From an uncultured Mediterraneibacter sp. (lineage in GTDB: Bacteria; Bacillota; Clostridia; Lachnospirales; Lachnospiraceae): DNA of 62,470 bases. The notes under the pieces were generated by a model that saw only the letters and a list, made by a program, of their open reading frames with translations, had not been told where the DNA came from and ran no database searches. The translations under genes were made by a program, and so were the position numbers. The stretch lies in NCBI RefSeq assembly GCF_934330165.1, contig NZ_CAKRGI010000012.1, positions 1 to 62,470 of the forward strand, written 5' to 3'. Positions 50,166 through 59,667 of this stretch are shown here, in pieces (within the stretch, counting starts at the first letter, position 1; every line of letters begins with the position of its first letter).

Positions 50166-52600
50166 TTTTTCTCTGCCTTTCGGCTACGCAGCCCTGAATA
50201 AAAAGAGCGGATCTTTTCCGTCAGAATCGTAAGATATCTTAATACCGGTTCTGTTGCAATTGCAAATACGATAAAAAGCATGATACATTTTGTCGTCATT
50301 CCGGTAATGGCAAAAAGATCATTCAGGAAAATACTACAGAACAGAAGTCCTGCAATACATCCTGCCAGAATCGCGGTTCTCAGCTTATTCATCGGTGCAC
50401 TGATCTTATACAGGATCATAAATCCGACAATTGCCAGCAGCATTGTCGCTGCCGTCGAAATATCTGTGTCTCCTACCCCAAAAGTTTTTCCAAAAATCAC
50501 AAGTGCTCCGACCGCTACTGCATCAGTAATGGCAGCCGGAAGTGCTTTCAAGAATACATTCGTAAGGAAATGACCTTTAATGATATTCTTATTTGGTTCC
50601 AGTGCAAGGAAGAAAGCAGGGATACCGATCGTAAACATACTGATCAGGGAAACCTGCGACGGCTCCAGTGGATACGTGAACATAAATACAACTGACATCA
50701 GGCTTAATAAAAATGAAAAAATATTCTTTACAAGGAACAAACTTGCTGAGCGCTGGATATTATTGACGACTCTTCTTCCTTCCAGTACAACTTCCGGCAT
50801 ACACGAAAAATCTGATTCCAGAAGTACCAACTGTGATGCCTGTGCCGCTGCCTCACTTCCGGAGGCCATCGCAATACTGCAGTCAGCATCCTTCAAAGCA
50901 AGAACATCATTCACTCCGTCTCCCGTCATCGCCACAGTCTTTCCGGCCTCTTTCAGCACCTGAACAAACTGCCGTTTCTGGTTCGGCGTTACTCTTCCAA
51001 AGACCGTATTCTCAAGCACTGCTTTCTTTACATCATTAATGGATTTTAATTCAGAAGCATCTACATACTGCTCTGCATTTGCTATTCCGGCCTGCTTTGC
51101 AACCTTTGATACTGTAACCGGATTGTCACCTGAAATTACTTTTACCTCCACACCCTGTTCGGTAAAATACTCAAACGTCTCCTTTGCTGCCTCTCTGATC
51201 GGATTTGCAAGCAGAATATAACTGAGCGGACAGATTGGATGCTTCAGAGGCTTTCCGTCAATCTCACCATCATAAGTTCCAAATACCAGTACCCTTGCAC
51301 CGGTCGATGCCAGACTGGTTATTTTTGCTTCATAGGCTTCATACTCATCCAGCAGTACAAATTCCGGTGCTCCAAGCACATATGACCCCTCTCCAAAAGT
51401 AACACTGCTGTACTTGGTCGCTGAAGAAAATCCGGTCTTTGCAACCGGCTTTGCCCCTGATACAGATGTAAAATATGCCTTTACCGCCGCCATCGTAATA
51501 TTATCCTTCGTCATTGCGGCTGCAAAATCTCCTACCAGCGTCTCAAGCGGCTTCATTGTATCCGGGTCATACTGCTGCGTTGGGATCAGTTTCTGCACCT
51601 GCATCGTATTTTCAGTAATGGTTCCGGTCTTATCCACGCAAAGTACATCAACCCTTGCCAGCGTCTCAATACATTTCATATCATGCAGCAGTACCTTTTT
51701 CTGTGCCAGCCTGATAGAACTGACTGCCAGTGCCACACTTGCCAGCAGATACAGCCCCTCAGGGATCATTCCGATCACTGCGGCAACCATAGATGTAACA
51801 CTTGACCGGAAAGAAGAATGCTGAAAGAAAAATGCCTGTACAAAAAGAATGATCCCGATCGGAATAATCGCAATTCCGACACACTTCACAAGACGGTCCA
51901 GCGAACGGATCATCTCTGACTGCTCTCCCTGCTGCATCTCTTTTGCTTCCAGTGTCAGTCTGGAAATATAGGAGTCTTCACCGACTTTATCAAGTCTTGC
52001 ATGACACTGTCCCGAAACAATAAAGCTTCCTGACATCAGCTTTGACCCTTTTTTCTTTGTGATCTCGTCGGATTCTCCGGTCAGCAGCGATTCATTTACC
52101 TGTACCTCTCCGGCACAGACTTCTGCATCCGCACAGACCTGAGCCCCTGCCTTAAAAATAACAATATCATCCACAACCAGTTCTTCTGCATCGATCATGG
52201 ATTTTTTCCCATCTCTTACAACCATCGCATGAGGAGCATTGAGCATCGTAAGATCATCCAGTACCTTTTTCGCCCGGATTTCCTGAATAATTCCAATCAG
52301 CGTATTGGCGATGATCACCGGAAGGAATGTCAGATCCCTGAACGATCCCACCAGACAAAGCAAAAATGCCAGTACAAGAAAGATCAGGTTGAAATACGTG
52401 AAGACATTCTCCTGTACAATCTCCTTTGTAGTCTTGGATGTTGAATCTACCGCCTGATTCGTCCAGCCATGAAGCTTATGTTCCTGCACCTGCTGACTGG
52501 TCAGTCCCTTTCTGTAGTCCGGCGTATATCGCGTCGTCGGCATCCTTTTCTTTTTTTCCTCTGCCTCAACAGGCTTCCTTTTTCTTCTGGCCGCTGACAT
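50162..52600 (-). CDS. P-type cation-transporting ATPase (CtpE-like)
   Basis: An 812-residue P-type ATPase with the phosphorylated aspartate in CVDKTGTITEN (Asp323), TGES in the actuator domain, and the hinge MTGDGVNDVLALKDAD. The M4 motif is IPEGLYLLAS, resembling the mycobacterial CtpE group (calcium) rather than MgtA or heavy-metal pumps. There is no N-terminal metal-binding domain; a basic N terminus (about 1-20) is present. The start at 52600 has AAGGAG upstream; an in-frame ATG at 52636 lacks one. It follows ftsH in the same orientation after 167 bases. Ion specificity is uncertain. Confidence 0.85.
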   Translation of the reverse strand: MSAARRKRKPVEAEEKKKRMPTTRYTPDYRKGLTSQQVQEHKLHGWTNQAVDSTSKTTKEIVQENVFTYFNLIFLVLAFLLCLVGSFRDLTFLPVIIANTLIGIIQEIRAKKVLDDLTMLNAPHAMVVRDGKKSMIDAEELVVDDIVIFKAGAQVCADAEVCAGEVQVNESLLTGESDEITKKKGSKLMSGSFIVSGQCHARLDKVGEDSYISRLTLEAKEMQQGEQSEMIRSLDRLVKCVGIAIIPIGIILFVQAFFFQHSSFRSSVTSMVAAVIGMIPEGLYLLASVALAVSSIRLAQKKVLLHDMKCIETLARVDVLCVDKTGTITENTMQVQKLIPTQQYDPDTMKPLETLVGDFAAAMTKDNITMAAVKAYFTSVSGAKPVAKTGFSSATKYSSVTFGEGSYVLGAPEFVLLDEYEAYEAKITSLASTGARVLVFGTYDGEIDGKPLKHPICPLSYILLANPIREAAKETFEYFTEQGVEVKVISGDNPVTVSKVAKQAGIANAEQYVDASELKSINDVKKAVLENTVFGRVTPNQKRQFVQVLKEAGKTVAMTGDGVNDVLALKDADCSIAMASGSEAAAQASQLVLLESDFSCMPEVVLEGRRVVNNIQRSASLFLVKNIFSFLLSLMSVVFMFTYPLEPSQVSLISMFTIGIPAFFLALEPNKNIIKGHFLTNVFLKALPAAITDAVAVGALVIFGKTFGVGDTDISTAATMLLAIVGFMILYKISAPMNKLRTAILAGCIAGLLFCSIFLNDLFAITGMTTKCIMLFIVFAIATEPVLRYLTILTEKIRSFYSGLRSRKAEKK

Positions 52601-52652
52601 ATCAATTCTCCTTTTGTATTCTTTCTGCTTCAGCAATAAAAATCACTGCCCT

Positions 52653-52693
52653 GCATAAAGTAAGTATGCCCCGCGATGAAACTCGCGAGGCAC
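52653..52693 (-). promoter_or_regulatory. Tandem hairpins in the leader of the CtpE-like gene
   Basis: A strong stem GCCTCGCGA/TCGCGGGGC (52670-52693) is followed by a smaller GCATA/TATGC hairpin (52653-52670) that shares its last base. No T tract follows, so they are not an obvious terminator; an upstream GGTAAAAT may be a -10. Confidence 0.45.
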
Positions 52694-52767
52694 GCCACAT
52701 CCGATTTTATTTTACCACATTCATCCGCATTTTCCACTATGTTTAGAAAAACTTTAACTAACTTTAG

Positions 52768-54636
52768 CTAATCTTCAGACTCTGCTTTTATTTCTTCTCC
52801 TGAAATTTCTTTATGATTCAGGATCTGCATAAATTCTTCTCCGGTGATCGTCTCTTTTTCATAAAGATATTTTGCAAGTTCATGCAGTTTCATCTTATTT
52901 TTCTCCAACAGATTCATCGCCGTGTCATACCCTTCCCTGACTGTCTCTACGACCATATCATCAATCGTGGCAGCCGTCTGTGGAGAACAGCTTAAAGTAC
53001 TGTCACCACCCAGATATGGATTATTCTGGTTTTCCAGTGCCACCATGCCAAACCGGTCACTCATACCATATCTTGTGATCATGGCACGTGCCAGTTTTGT
53101 CGCCTGTTCAATATCGTTGGATGCACCTGTCGTGATCGAATCAAAGATCAGTTTCTCGGCACATCTTCCACCTGTCAGAGTTGCGATCTTATTCACCAGC
53201 TCTTCCTTGCTCATAAGATTCCGCTCTTCCGCTTCTACCTGCATGGTATATCCCAATGCTCCTGAAGTTCTCGGAATGATCGTGATCTTTGTCACCGGTG
53301 CAGAATGGGTCTGTAATGCGGCAACCAGTGCATGTCCGATCTCATGATAAGATACGATCATTTTTTCTTTTGCGGAGAGTACCTGATTCTTCTTCTGATA
53401 TCCGGCAATAACCGTCTCAATACTCTCTTCAAGATCTGCCTGTGTTACAAACTTCCGGTTCTCACGGACTGCCCGCAATGCAGCTTCATTCACCATATTC
53501 GCCAGCTCCGCTCCGGATGCACCGGATGCTGCTCTTGCAATTGCATTAAAGTCAATATCATCTCCCAATCTGACCTTTTTCGCATGTACTTTCAGGATTT
53601 CTTCTCTTCCTTTCAGGTCAGGAAGTTCCACCGGAATCCGCCGGTCAAATCTTCCCGGTCTTAAAAGTGCCGGATCAAGACTGTCTGGACGGTTCGTTGC
53701 CGCAAGGATCACAACACCCTTGGATGCGTCAAATCCATCCATCTCCGTCAAAAGTTGGTTCAGTGTCTGCTCACGCTCATCATTTCCTCCATATCCGGCA
53801 TTATCTCTTTTCTTACCGATCGTATCAATCTCATCAATGAACACAATACACGGAGCTTTTTCATTTGCCTGCTTGAAAAGATCTCTTACCTTAGACGCCC
53901 CCATACCAACGAACATTTCAACAAATTCAGATCCTGACATTGAGAAGAATGGAACATTTGCTTCTCCCGCCACCGCCTTTGCAAGCAATGTCTTACCCGT
54001 TCCGGGAGGACCGACAAGCAGTGCTCCCTTCGGGCAGACAGCTCCGATCTCCTGATATTTTTTCGGATTATGAAGAAAATCCACGATTTCTGTCAGCAGT
54101 TCTTTTGCCTCATCTTCCCCTGCGACATCGTTAAATGTAATTCCTGTCGTAGACTCAACATATACTTTGGCATTGCTTTTTCCGAACTGCATAAATGGAT
54201 TTCCGGCAGTACCTCCACCCATTTTTTTCATCAGACGTTTTGCAAGAAACTGTCCCAGTACCCAGAAAATCACGATCGGCAGAACCCATACAAGCAGGAA
54301 AATGACAAGCGGATTCATCTCTTCCTGTGCAACTCTTCCGAATTCACATCCGGCTTCTTCCAGACGGTTTACAAGATCCGGATCTTCAAATGTCGTTGTC
54401 TCATAGTAATTCGGCTCAGCCGCTTTATCCGTAAAATAAATCGTATCACCATTTAACTCTACTTTGGACACTTCTTTTTTATCAACCATCGTAAGGAACG
54501 TACCGTAATCGACATCTTTTACTTTATGATGGTTCATCAGGTTGGGAAAAAGAAATGTATTAAGCAGTACCAGTACCACCAGAGCAAGCAGGTAATAAAA
54601 TATCAGGGGTTTTTTCGGTTTCTCAACTTTTTTCAA
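52768..54636 (-). CDS. ftsH: FtsH, membrane-anchored AAA metalloprotease
   Basis: Degrades misfolded membrane and short-lived proteins. The 622-residue protein has two N-terminal transmembrane helices (about 11-31 and 111-132) around an extracellular segment, an AAA module with GPPGTGKT and IVFIDEID, the second region of homology (ATNRPDSLDPALLRPGRFDRR) and the zinc-protease motif HEIGH with a downstream GGD. The C terminus is acidic. It lies between two P-type cation pumps. Confidence 0.97.
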   Translation of the reverse strand: MKKVEKPKKPLIFYYLLALVVLVLLNTFLFPNLMNHHKVKDVDYGTFLTMVDKKEVSKVELNGDTIYFTDKAAEPNYYETTTFEDPDLVNRLEEAGCEFGRVAQEEMNPLVIFLLVWVLPIVIFWVLGQFLAKRLMKKMGGGTAGNPFMQFGKSNAKVYVESTTGITFNDVAGEDEAKELLTEIVDFLHNPKKYQEIGAVCPKGALLVGPPGTGKTLLAKAVAGEANVPFFSMSGSEFVEMFVGMGASKVRDLFKQANEKAPCIVFIDEIDTIGKKRDNAGYGGNDEREQTLNQLLTEMDGFDASKGVVILAATNRPDSLDPALLRPGRFDRRIPVELPDLKGREEILKVHAKKVRLGDDIDFNAIARAASGASGAELANMVNEAALRAVRENRKFVTQADLEESIETVIAGYQKKNQVLSAKEKMIVSYHEIGHALVAALQTHSAPVTKITIIPRTSGALGYTMQVEAEERNLMSKEELVNKIATLTGGRCAEKLIFDSITTGASNDIEQATKLARAMITRYGMSDRFGMVALENQNNPYLGGDSTLSCSPQTAATIDDMVVETVREGYDTAMNLLEKNKMKLHELAKYLYEKETITGEEFMQILNHKEISGEEIKAESED

Positions 54637-54684
54637 TTTGACTCCTCCTTCGTTCTTTCATTTTCTGTACCTGAAAATTCAGTT

Positions 54685-57297
54685 CTACTTCCCTGTCTTT
54701 GCCCAAATTGCTTTCAGCAGCTGGATCACTGGTATATTCAATGCTGCAAGTCCATACACGGTAAAGAGCTGTGTGAGACTCAATGTCTGTACTTTAAAGA
54801 CCGTATGAAGTCCCGGGATCATAACGACTGATGTCACCAGCAGGATTCCCAGTACAAATGCACCGATCAGATATTTATTATCTGCTACCTTCCTTGTAAA
54901 CACAACCGGTTTGTTCGATTTACAGTTGAATCCATGGAACAGTCTTGCCGAACAGAGTGTTGCAAATGCCATCGTACTTGCCAGCAGTGCATTTCCATCC
55001 CTGTATCCGATCAAAAATGCTGTCATGGTTGTTGCACAGACAGATACTCCCTCCACTGCAATCCTCAGCAAAAAGTCTTTCGTAAGGATCGACTCATTCA
55101 ACGGTCTTGGTTTCTCTTCCATCACATCTTTGGAATGTGGCTCCAGTCCCAGTGCGATCGCCGGAAGACTGTCCGTCAGCAGATTGATAAAAAGTAAATG
55201 AACTGGTGCAAACGGTACAGGAAGTGCAAAAATTGACGCAGCCAGAACTGCCAGTATCGCCCCGAAATTTCCTGATAACAAAAACTGAATGGCAGACTTG
55301 ATATTCCTGTAAAGATTTCTTCCATTTTCAACCGCTTTTACGATCGTGGCAAAATTATCATCTGTCAGGATCATCGCTGCTGCGTCCTTGGACACCTCAC
55401 TTCCGGTAATTCCCATTGCAACTCCTACATCTGCCTGCTTCAATGCCGGTGCGTCATTCACACCATCCCCCGTCATCGAAACGATATTTCCCTTTTCCTG
55501 CCATGCCCGCACAATCCGGATCTTATGTTCCGGCGACACTCTTGCATATACAGAAATTCCTTCTACGAAATCCTTCAGTTCCTCATCCGACATCCGGTCG
55601 ATCCAAGATCCCTCACATGCTTCGGATTCCTCTTTCAGGATCCCGATCCTTTTTGCAATCGCCGCTGCCGTCACTTTATGATCTCCCGTGATCATGATTG
55701 GGCGGATTCCTGCCCTCTTGCACTCGGCAACCGCAGCAGCAGACTCTTCCCTCGGTGGATCCATCATGGCAACCAGTCCCAGGAATATCAGGTGATTCTC
55801 ATCCTGGAGCGTCAGTTCCATCTCATCTGACATAACTTTATATGCAAAAGCAAGTACACGAAGTCCCTCTTCTGAATACTTCCGGTTTTGTGCCTCAATC
55901 CTTGCACAGTCCTCCCTCGTGATCTTATACACTTCATCTCCTAACTGGATCAGATCTGTCCTGTCCAGCAGGACATCCACAGCTCCTTTTACGATCATCG
56001 TCGGGATTCCGTTCAACATATGCTTGGTCGCCATCAGCTTCCGGTCACTGTCAAATGGGTTTTCACTTTCTCTTGGATACTTTTTCCGAACCTCCTCCGG
56101 ATCCAGCCCCAGCCTGCTTGCAAGATTTAAAAGTGCCGTCTCAGTCGGATCTCCAATCTCAATACCATCTGCATTGGTTGCATCGTTGCAGAGAATACTA
56201 CTGATCATCAGACGGCTTTGTGAACTGTCTGTCAGATCTACTGCACCGGCAGGAATACTCTTTTCATCCACATAGTAATCTTCCACGGTCATTTTATTCT
56301 GCGTCAGAGTTCCCGTCTTATCTGAACAGATAACCGATACACTTCCAAGACCTTCCACTGCCTGCAATTTTCTGATGATCGCATGTTCCTTTGCCATCTT
56401 CTGCGTACCGAAAGAAAGCACAATAGTCACAATCGAACTCAGTGCCTCCGGAATCGCTGCAACTGCAAGAGCTACTGCAAATAAAAATGCATCTCCGATA
56501 TTATCTCCCCGCAGGATACTGATTCCGAACAAAATACCACAGAATACAAGAATCAGGATGGAAAGCTTTTGTCCGAACTGATCCAGGTTCACCTGCAATG
56601 GAGTCCGCTTTTCTGAAGTATTCTTCAGAAGTCCTGCGATCTTTCCAACCTCTGTCTCCATTCCGATCTCAGTTACAAGAAATGAACCTCTTCCATAAGT
56701 GACAAAACTGCCCGAATAAACCATATTCACCCGGTCTCCAAGCGGTACATTTTCTTCTTTTACAACCTCCGTTGTCTTTTCTACTCCCAGACTTTCTCCT
56801 GTCAATGCACTTTCATCCACTTTCATGCTGGCACACTCTAAGAGCCTTCCGTCTGCCGGAATATAATCTCCTGCTTCCAGCATCACAATATCTCCTACTG
56901 TTACTTCTGCGGAAGGGATCTGCACAATTGCCCCGTCTCTTAGCACCTTCGCCTCCGGTCCGGAAAGCTTTTTCAGACTTGCCAGTGACTGTTCTGCCTT
57001 GATCGTCTGCACTGTCCCAAGTATTGCATTCATCGTGATCACGATCAGGATAACAGCGGCACTCTCCACATCTCCCATAAATCCTGATGCCACCGCAGCA
57101 ATGATCAGAATAATGACCAGAAAATCCTTATATTGTTCTAAAAAAATCTGTAAAGTTGTCTTTTTCTTTCCCTCGACCAGTTCATTCGGTCCATACTTTT
57201 TCTGATGTTCTCTCACCTGTTCATTCGTAAGAGGTTCTAAAGAGCCATTTACTTCCTGCAGCACTTCTTCACCTGACATCTGATAATATGATCTCAT
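54685..57297 (-). CDS. PMCA/SERCA-type cation-transporting P-type ATPase
   Basis: An 870-residue P2-type ATPase with Asp326 in CSDKTGTLTQN, LTGES in the actuator domain, AIPEALSSIVT in M4 (281-291), and the hinge MTGDGVNDAPALKQADVG. The overall organisation (cation ATPase N- and C-terminal domains, about ten membrane helices) matches calcium pumps such as YloB and the Lactococcus manganese exporter group. A riboswitch-like leader with intrinsic terminator lies immediately upstream. Ca2+ or Mn2+ export is the best inference. Confidence 0.9.
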   Translation of the reverse strand: MRSYYQMSGEEVLQEVNGSLEPLTNEQVREHQKKYGPNELVEGKKKTTLQIFLEQYKDFLVIILIIAAVASGFMGDVESAAVILIVITMNAILGTVQTIKAEQSLASLKKLSGPEAKVLRDGAIVQIPSAEVTVGDIVMLEAGDYIPADGRLLECASMKVDESALTGESLGVEKTTEVVKEENVPLGDRVNMVYSGSFVTYGRGSFLVTEIGMETEVGKIAGLLKNTSEKRTPLQVNLDQFGQKLSILILVFCGILFGISILRGDNIGDAFLFAVALAVAAIPEALSSIVTIVLSFGTQKMAKEHAIIRKLQAVEGLGSVSVICSDKTGTLTQNKMTVEDYYVDEKSIPAGAVDLTDSSQSRLMISSILCNDATNADGIEIGDPTETALLNLASRLGLDPEEVRKKYPRESENPFDSDRKLMATKHMLNGIPTMIVKGAVDVLLDRTDLIQLGDEVYKITREDCARIEAQNRKYSEEGLRVLAFAYKVMSDEMELTLQDENHLIFLGLVAMMDPPREESAAAVAECKRAGIRPIMITGDHKVTAAAIAKRIGILKEESEACEGSWIDRMSDEELKDFVEGISVYARVSPEHKIRIVRAWQEKGNIVSMTGDGVNDAPALKQADVGVAMGITGSEVSKDAAAMILTDDNFATIVKAVENGRNLYRNIKSAIQFLLSGNFGAILAVLAASIFALPVPFAPVHLLFINLLTDSLPAIALGLEPHSKDVMEEKPRPLNESILTKDFLLRIAVEGVSVCATTMTAFLIGYRDGNALLASTMAFATLCSARLFHGFNCKSNKPVVFTRKVADNKYLIGAFVLGILLVTSVVMIPGLHTVFKVQTLSLTQLFTVYGLAALNIPVIQLLKAIWAKTGK

Positions 57298-57374
57298 TCT
57301 TGCTCCTCCTGCATTTACCTCAATTATAATATAGAGAACCTGCCACCGACATCTGCTTTTATATTCTCTTGTAT

Positions 57375-57512
57375 AAAAAATGAGACTTTTATTGCACCTC
57401 GATATGCAATAAAAGTCTCACTATTTAATCACGATACGGATGGTAAATCCCATCGGTTCTGGCGACATCGCAAACACTTATTAAAAAGTGCCAGTTACTC
57501 CCTCTTATTTAT
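57375..57512 (-). promoter_or_regulatory. Riboswitch-like leader (yybP-ykoY Mn2+ type suspected) with terminator
   Basis: The minus-strand leader begins with GAGGGAGTAACTGGC and contains a CTGGC/GCCAG stem enclosing a hairpin, then AGAACCGATGG and a GATGG/CCATC hairpin. It ends in a strong terminator (arms 57381-57396 and 57405-57420, then six T). GGGAGTA at the 5' end and placement before a P-type cation pump match the yybP-ykoY manganese riboswitch, but I could not align the whole consensus by eye. Confidence 0.6.
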
Positions 57513-57517
57513 TAGAT

Positions 57518-57546
57518 ATAATAAAGATTCTATTCTAAATTGTCAA
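57518..57546 (-). promoter_or_regulatory. Promoter of the riboswitch-like leader
   Basis: Minus-strand TTGACA (57541-57546), 17-bp spacer and TATTAT (57518-57523), a near-consensus promoter. Confidence 0.8.
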
Positions 57547-57586
57547 TAAACTTTATTTTTTTTTCATAAAGCTTTAATATCTTTTA

Positions 57587-57623
57587 ACAAAAAGAAAAAC
57601 CCGGGAAACCTTCATTTCCCGGG
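57587..57623 (-). terminator. Terminator of gdhA
   Basis: Perfect arms CCCGGGAAA and TTTCCCGGG (57600-57608, 57615-57623) followed on the minus strand by a T-rich tract (57587-57599). Confidence 0.92.
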
Positions 57624-57647
57624 CGAATTGATCACTTTCTCTGAATC

Positions 57648-58985
<1,338 letters not shown>

Positions 58986-59009
58986 TCAATTACCTCCTAA
59001 AATAAATAT

Positions 59010-59037
59010 AACGCGAAGACCTGTCGTCTGCCGCGTT
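59010..59037 (-). promoter_or_regulatory. Hairpin in the gdhA leader
   Basis: Outer arms AACGCG/CGCGTT and inner arms AGAC/GTCT form a compact hairpin about 30 bases before the gdhA start, with the AGGAGG site just downstream. Possibly an mRNA-stabilising or regulatory element; no known riboswitch recognised. Confidence 0.5.
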
Positions 59038-59065
59038 CGCTTGAGACCTCTTTGTCTACTCGTTT

Positions 59066-59094
59066 ATTTTAAAATCTAAATGAAAGATTGTCAA
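59066..59094 (-). promoter_or_regulatory. gdhA promoter
   Basis: Minus-strand TTGACA (59089-59094), 17-bp spacer and TAAAAT (59066-59071). Confidence 0.8.
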
Positions 59095-59246
59095 CAATTT
59101 ATTGCATTATTTTAAAGTTTTATCACTTTAAGTTGATAAATTTGCATAAAAAATACTGTTGAAATTCATTTTTCTCTAATTCTTCTGCTTTTTATGTTTA
59201 TACTTAATGTACTTTTTTTGAAGAAGAAATATTTTCCCGGTATATG

Positions 59247-59278
59247 AAAAAAGCGAAGTACCATTTCGGTACTCCGCT
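59247..59278 (-). terminator. Terminator of rpsU
   Basis: Arms AGCGGAGTACC and GGTACTTCGCT around GAAAT, followed on the minus strand by six T. Confidence 0.9.
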
Positions 59279-59290
59279 CATCTGCACATA

Positions 59291-59467
59291 TTAGTTATAT
59301 TTACGTTTTCTAGCAGCTTCAGATTTCTTTTTACGTCTTACGCTTGGCTTTTCGTAATGTTCTCTCTTACGAATCTCCTGCTGAATGCCAGCCTTTGCAC
59401 AGTTTCTTTTGAATCTGCGTAAGGCACTATCTAACGTTTCGTTTTCTTTAACGATTACATTTGACAT
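59291..59467 (-). CDS. rpsU: 30S ribosomal protein S21
   Basis: A 58-residue basic protein read from ATG at 59467: it starts [20 protein letters not shown] and ends RKRKYN, with the [27 protein letters not shown] core of bS21. It is a small-subunit protein near the anti-Shine-Dalgarno end of 16S rRNA. Own promoter upstream and terminator downstream; monocistronic here. Confidence 0.97.
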   Translation of the reverse strand: MSNVIVKENETLDSALRRFKRNCAKAGIQQEIRKREHYEKPSVRRKKKSEAARKRKYN

Positions 59468-59546
59468 AGTCTCACACCTAACCTCCCCTCCAGCCTTGTA
59501 TTGTGCATCATACGACTGTTCGGGTATATTTATTGCACTGCTAGTT

Positions 59547-59574
59547 ATTATACCATAAATTTTTCTTCCGTCAA
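59547..59574 (-). promoter_or_regulatory. rpsU promoter
   Basis: Minus-strand TTGACG (59569-59574), 16-bp spacer and TATAAT (59547-59552). The stretch between rpsU and alaS (59468-59667) is otherwise AT-rich and shows only a weak CTTAT/ATAAG hairpin after alaS. Confidence 0.8.
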
Positions 59575-59667
59575 CTATTTTTATTCAAAAAAGTTAAGAA
59601 AAGTCAAGTTTTTTATAATTCACACTTTTTTTAAGTCACTTATTCTTATAAGTCAGGCTTTTTCAGT

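Noticed and set aside
54070..54456. 128-codon plus-strand frame inside ftsH
   Set aside because: Antisense to a fully conserved ftsH; no start signals.
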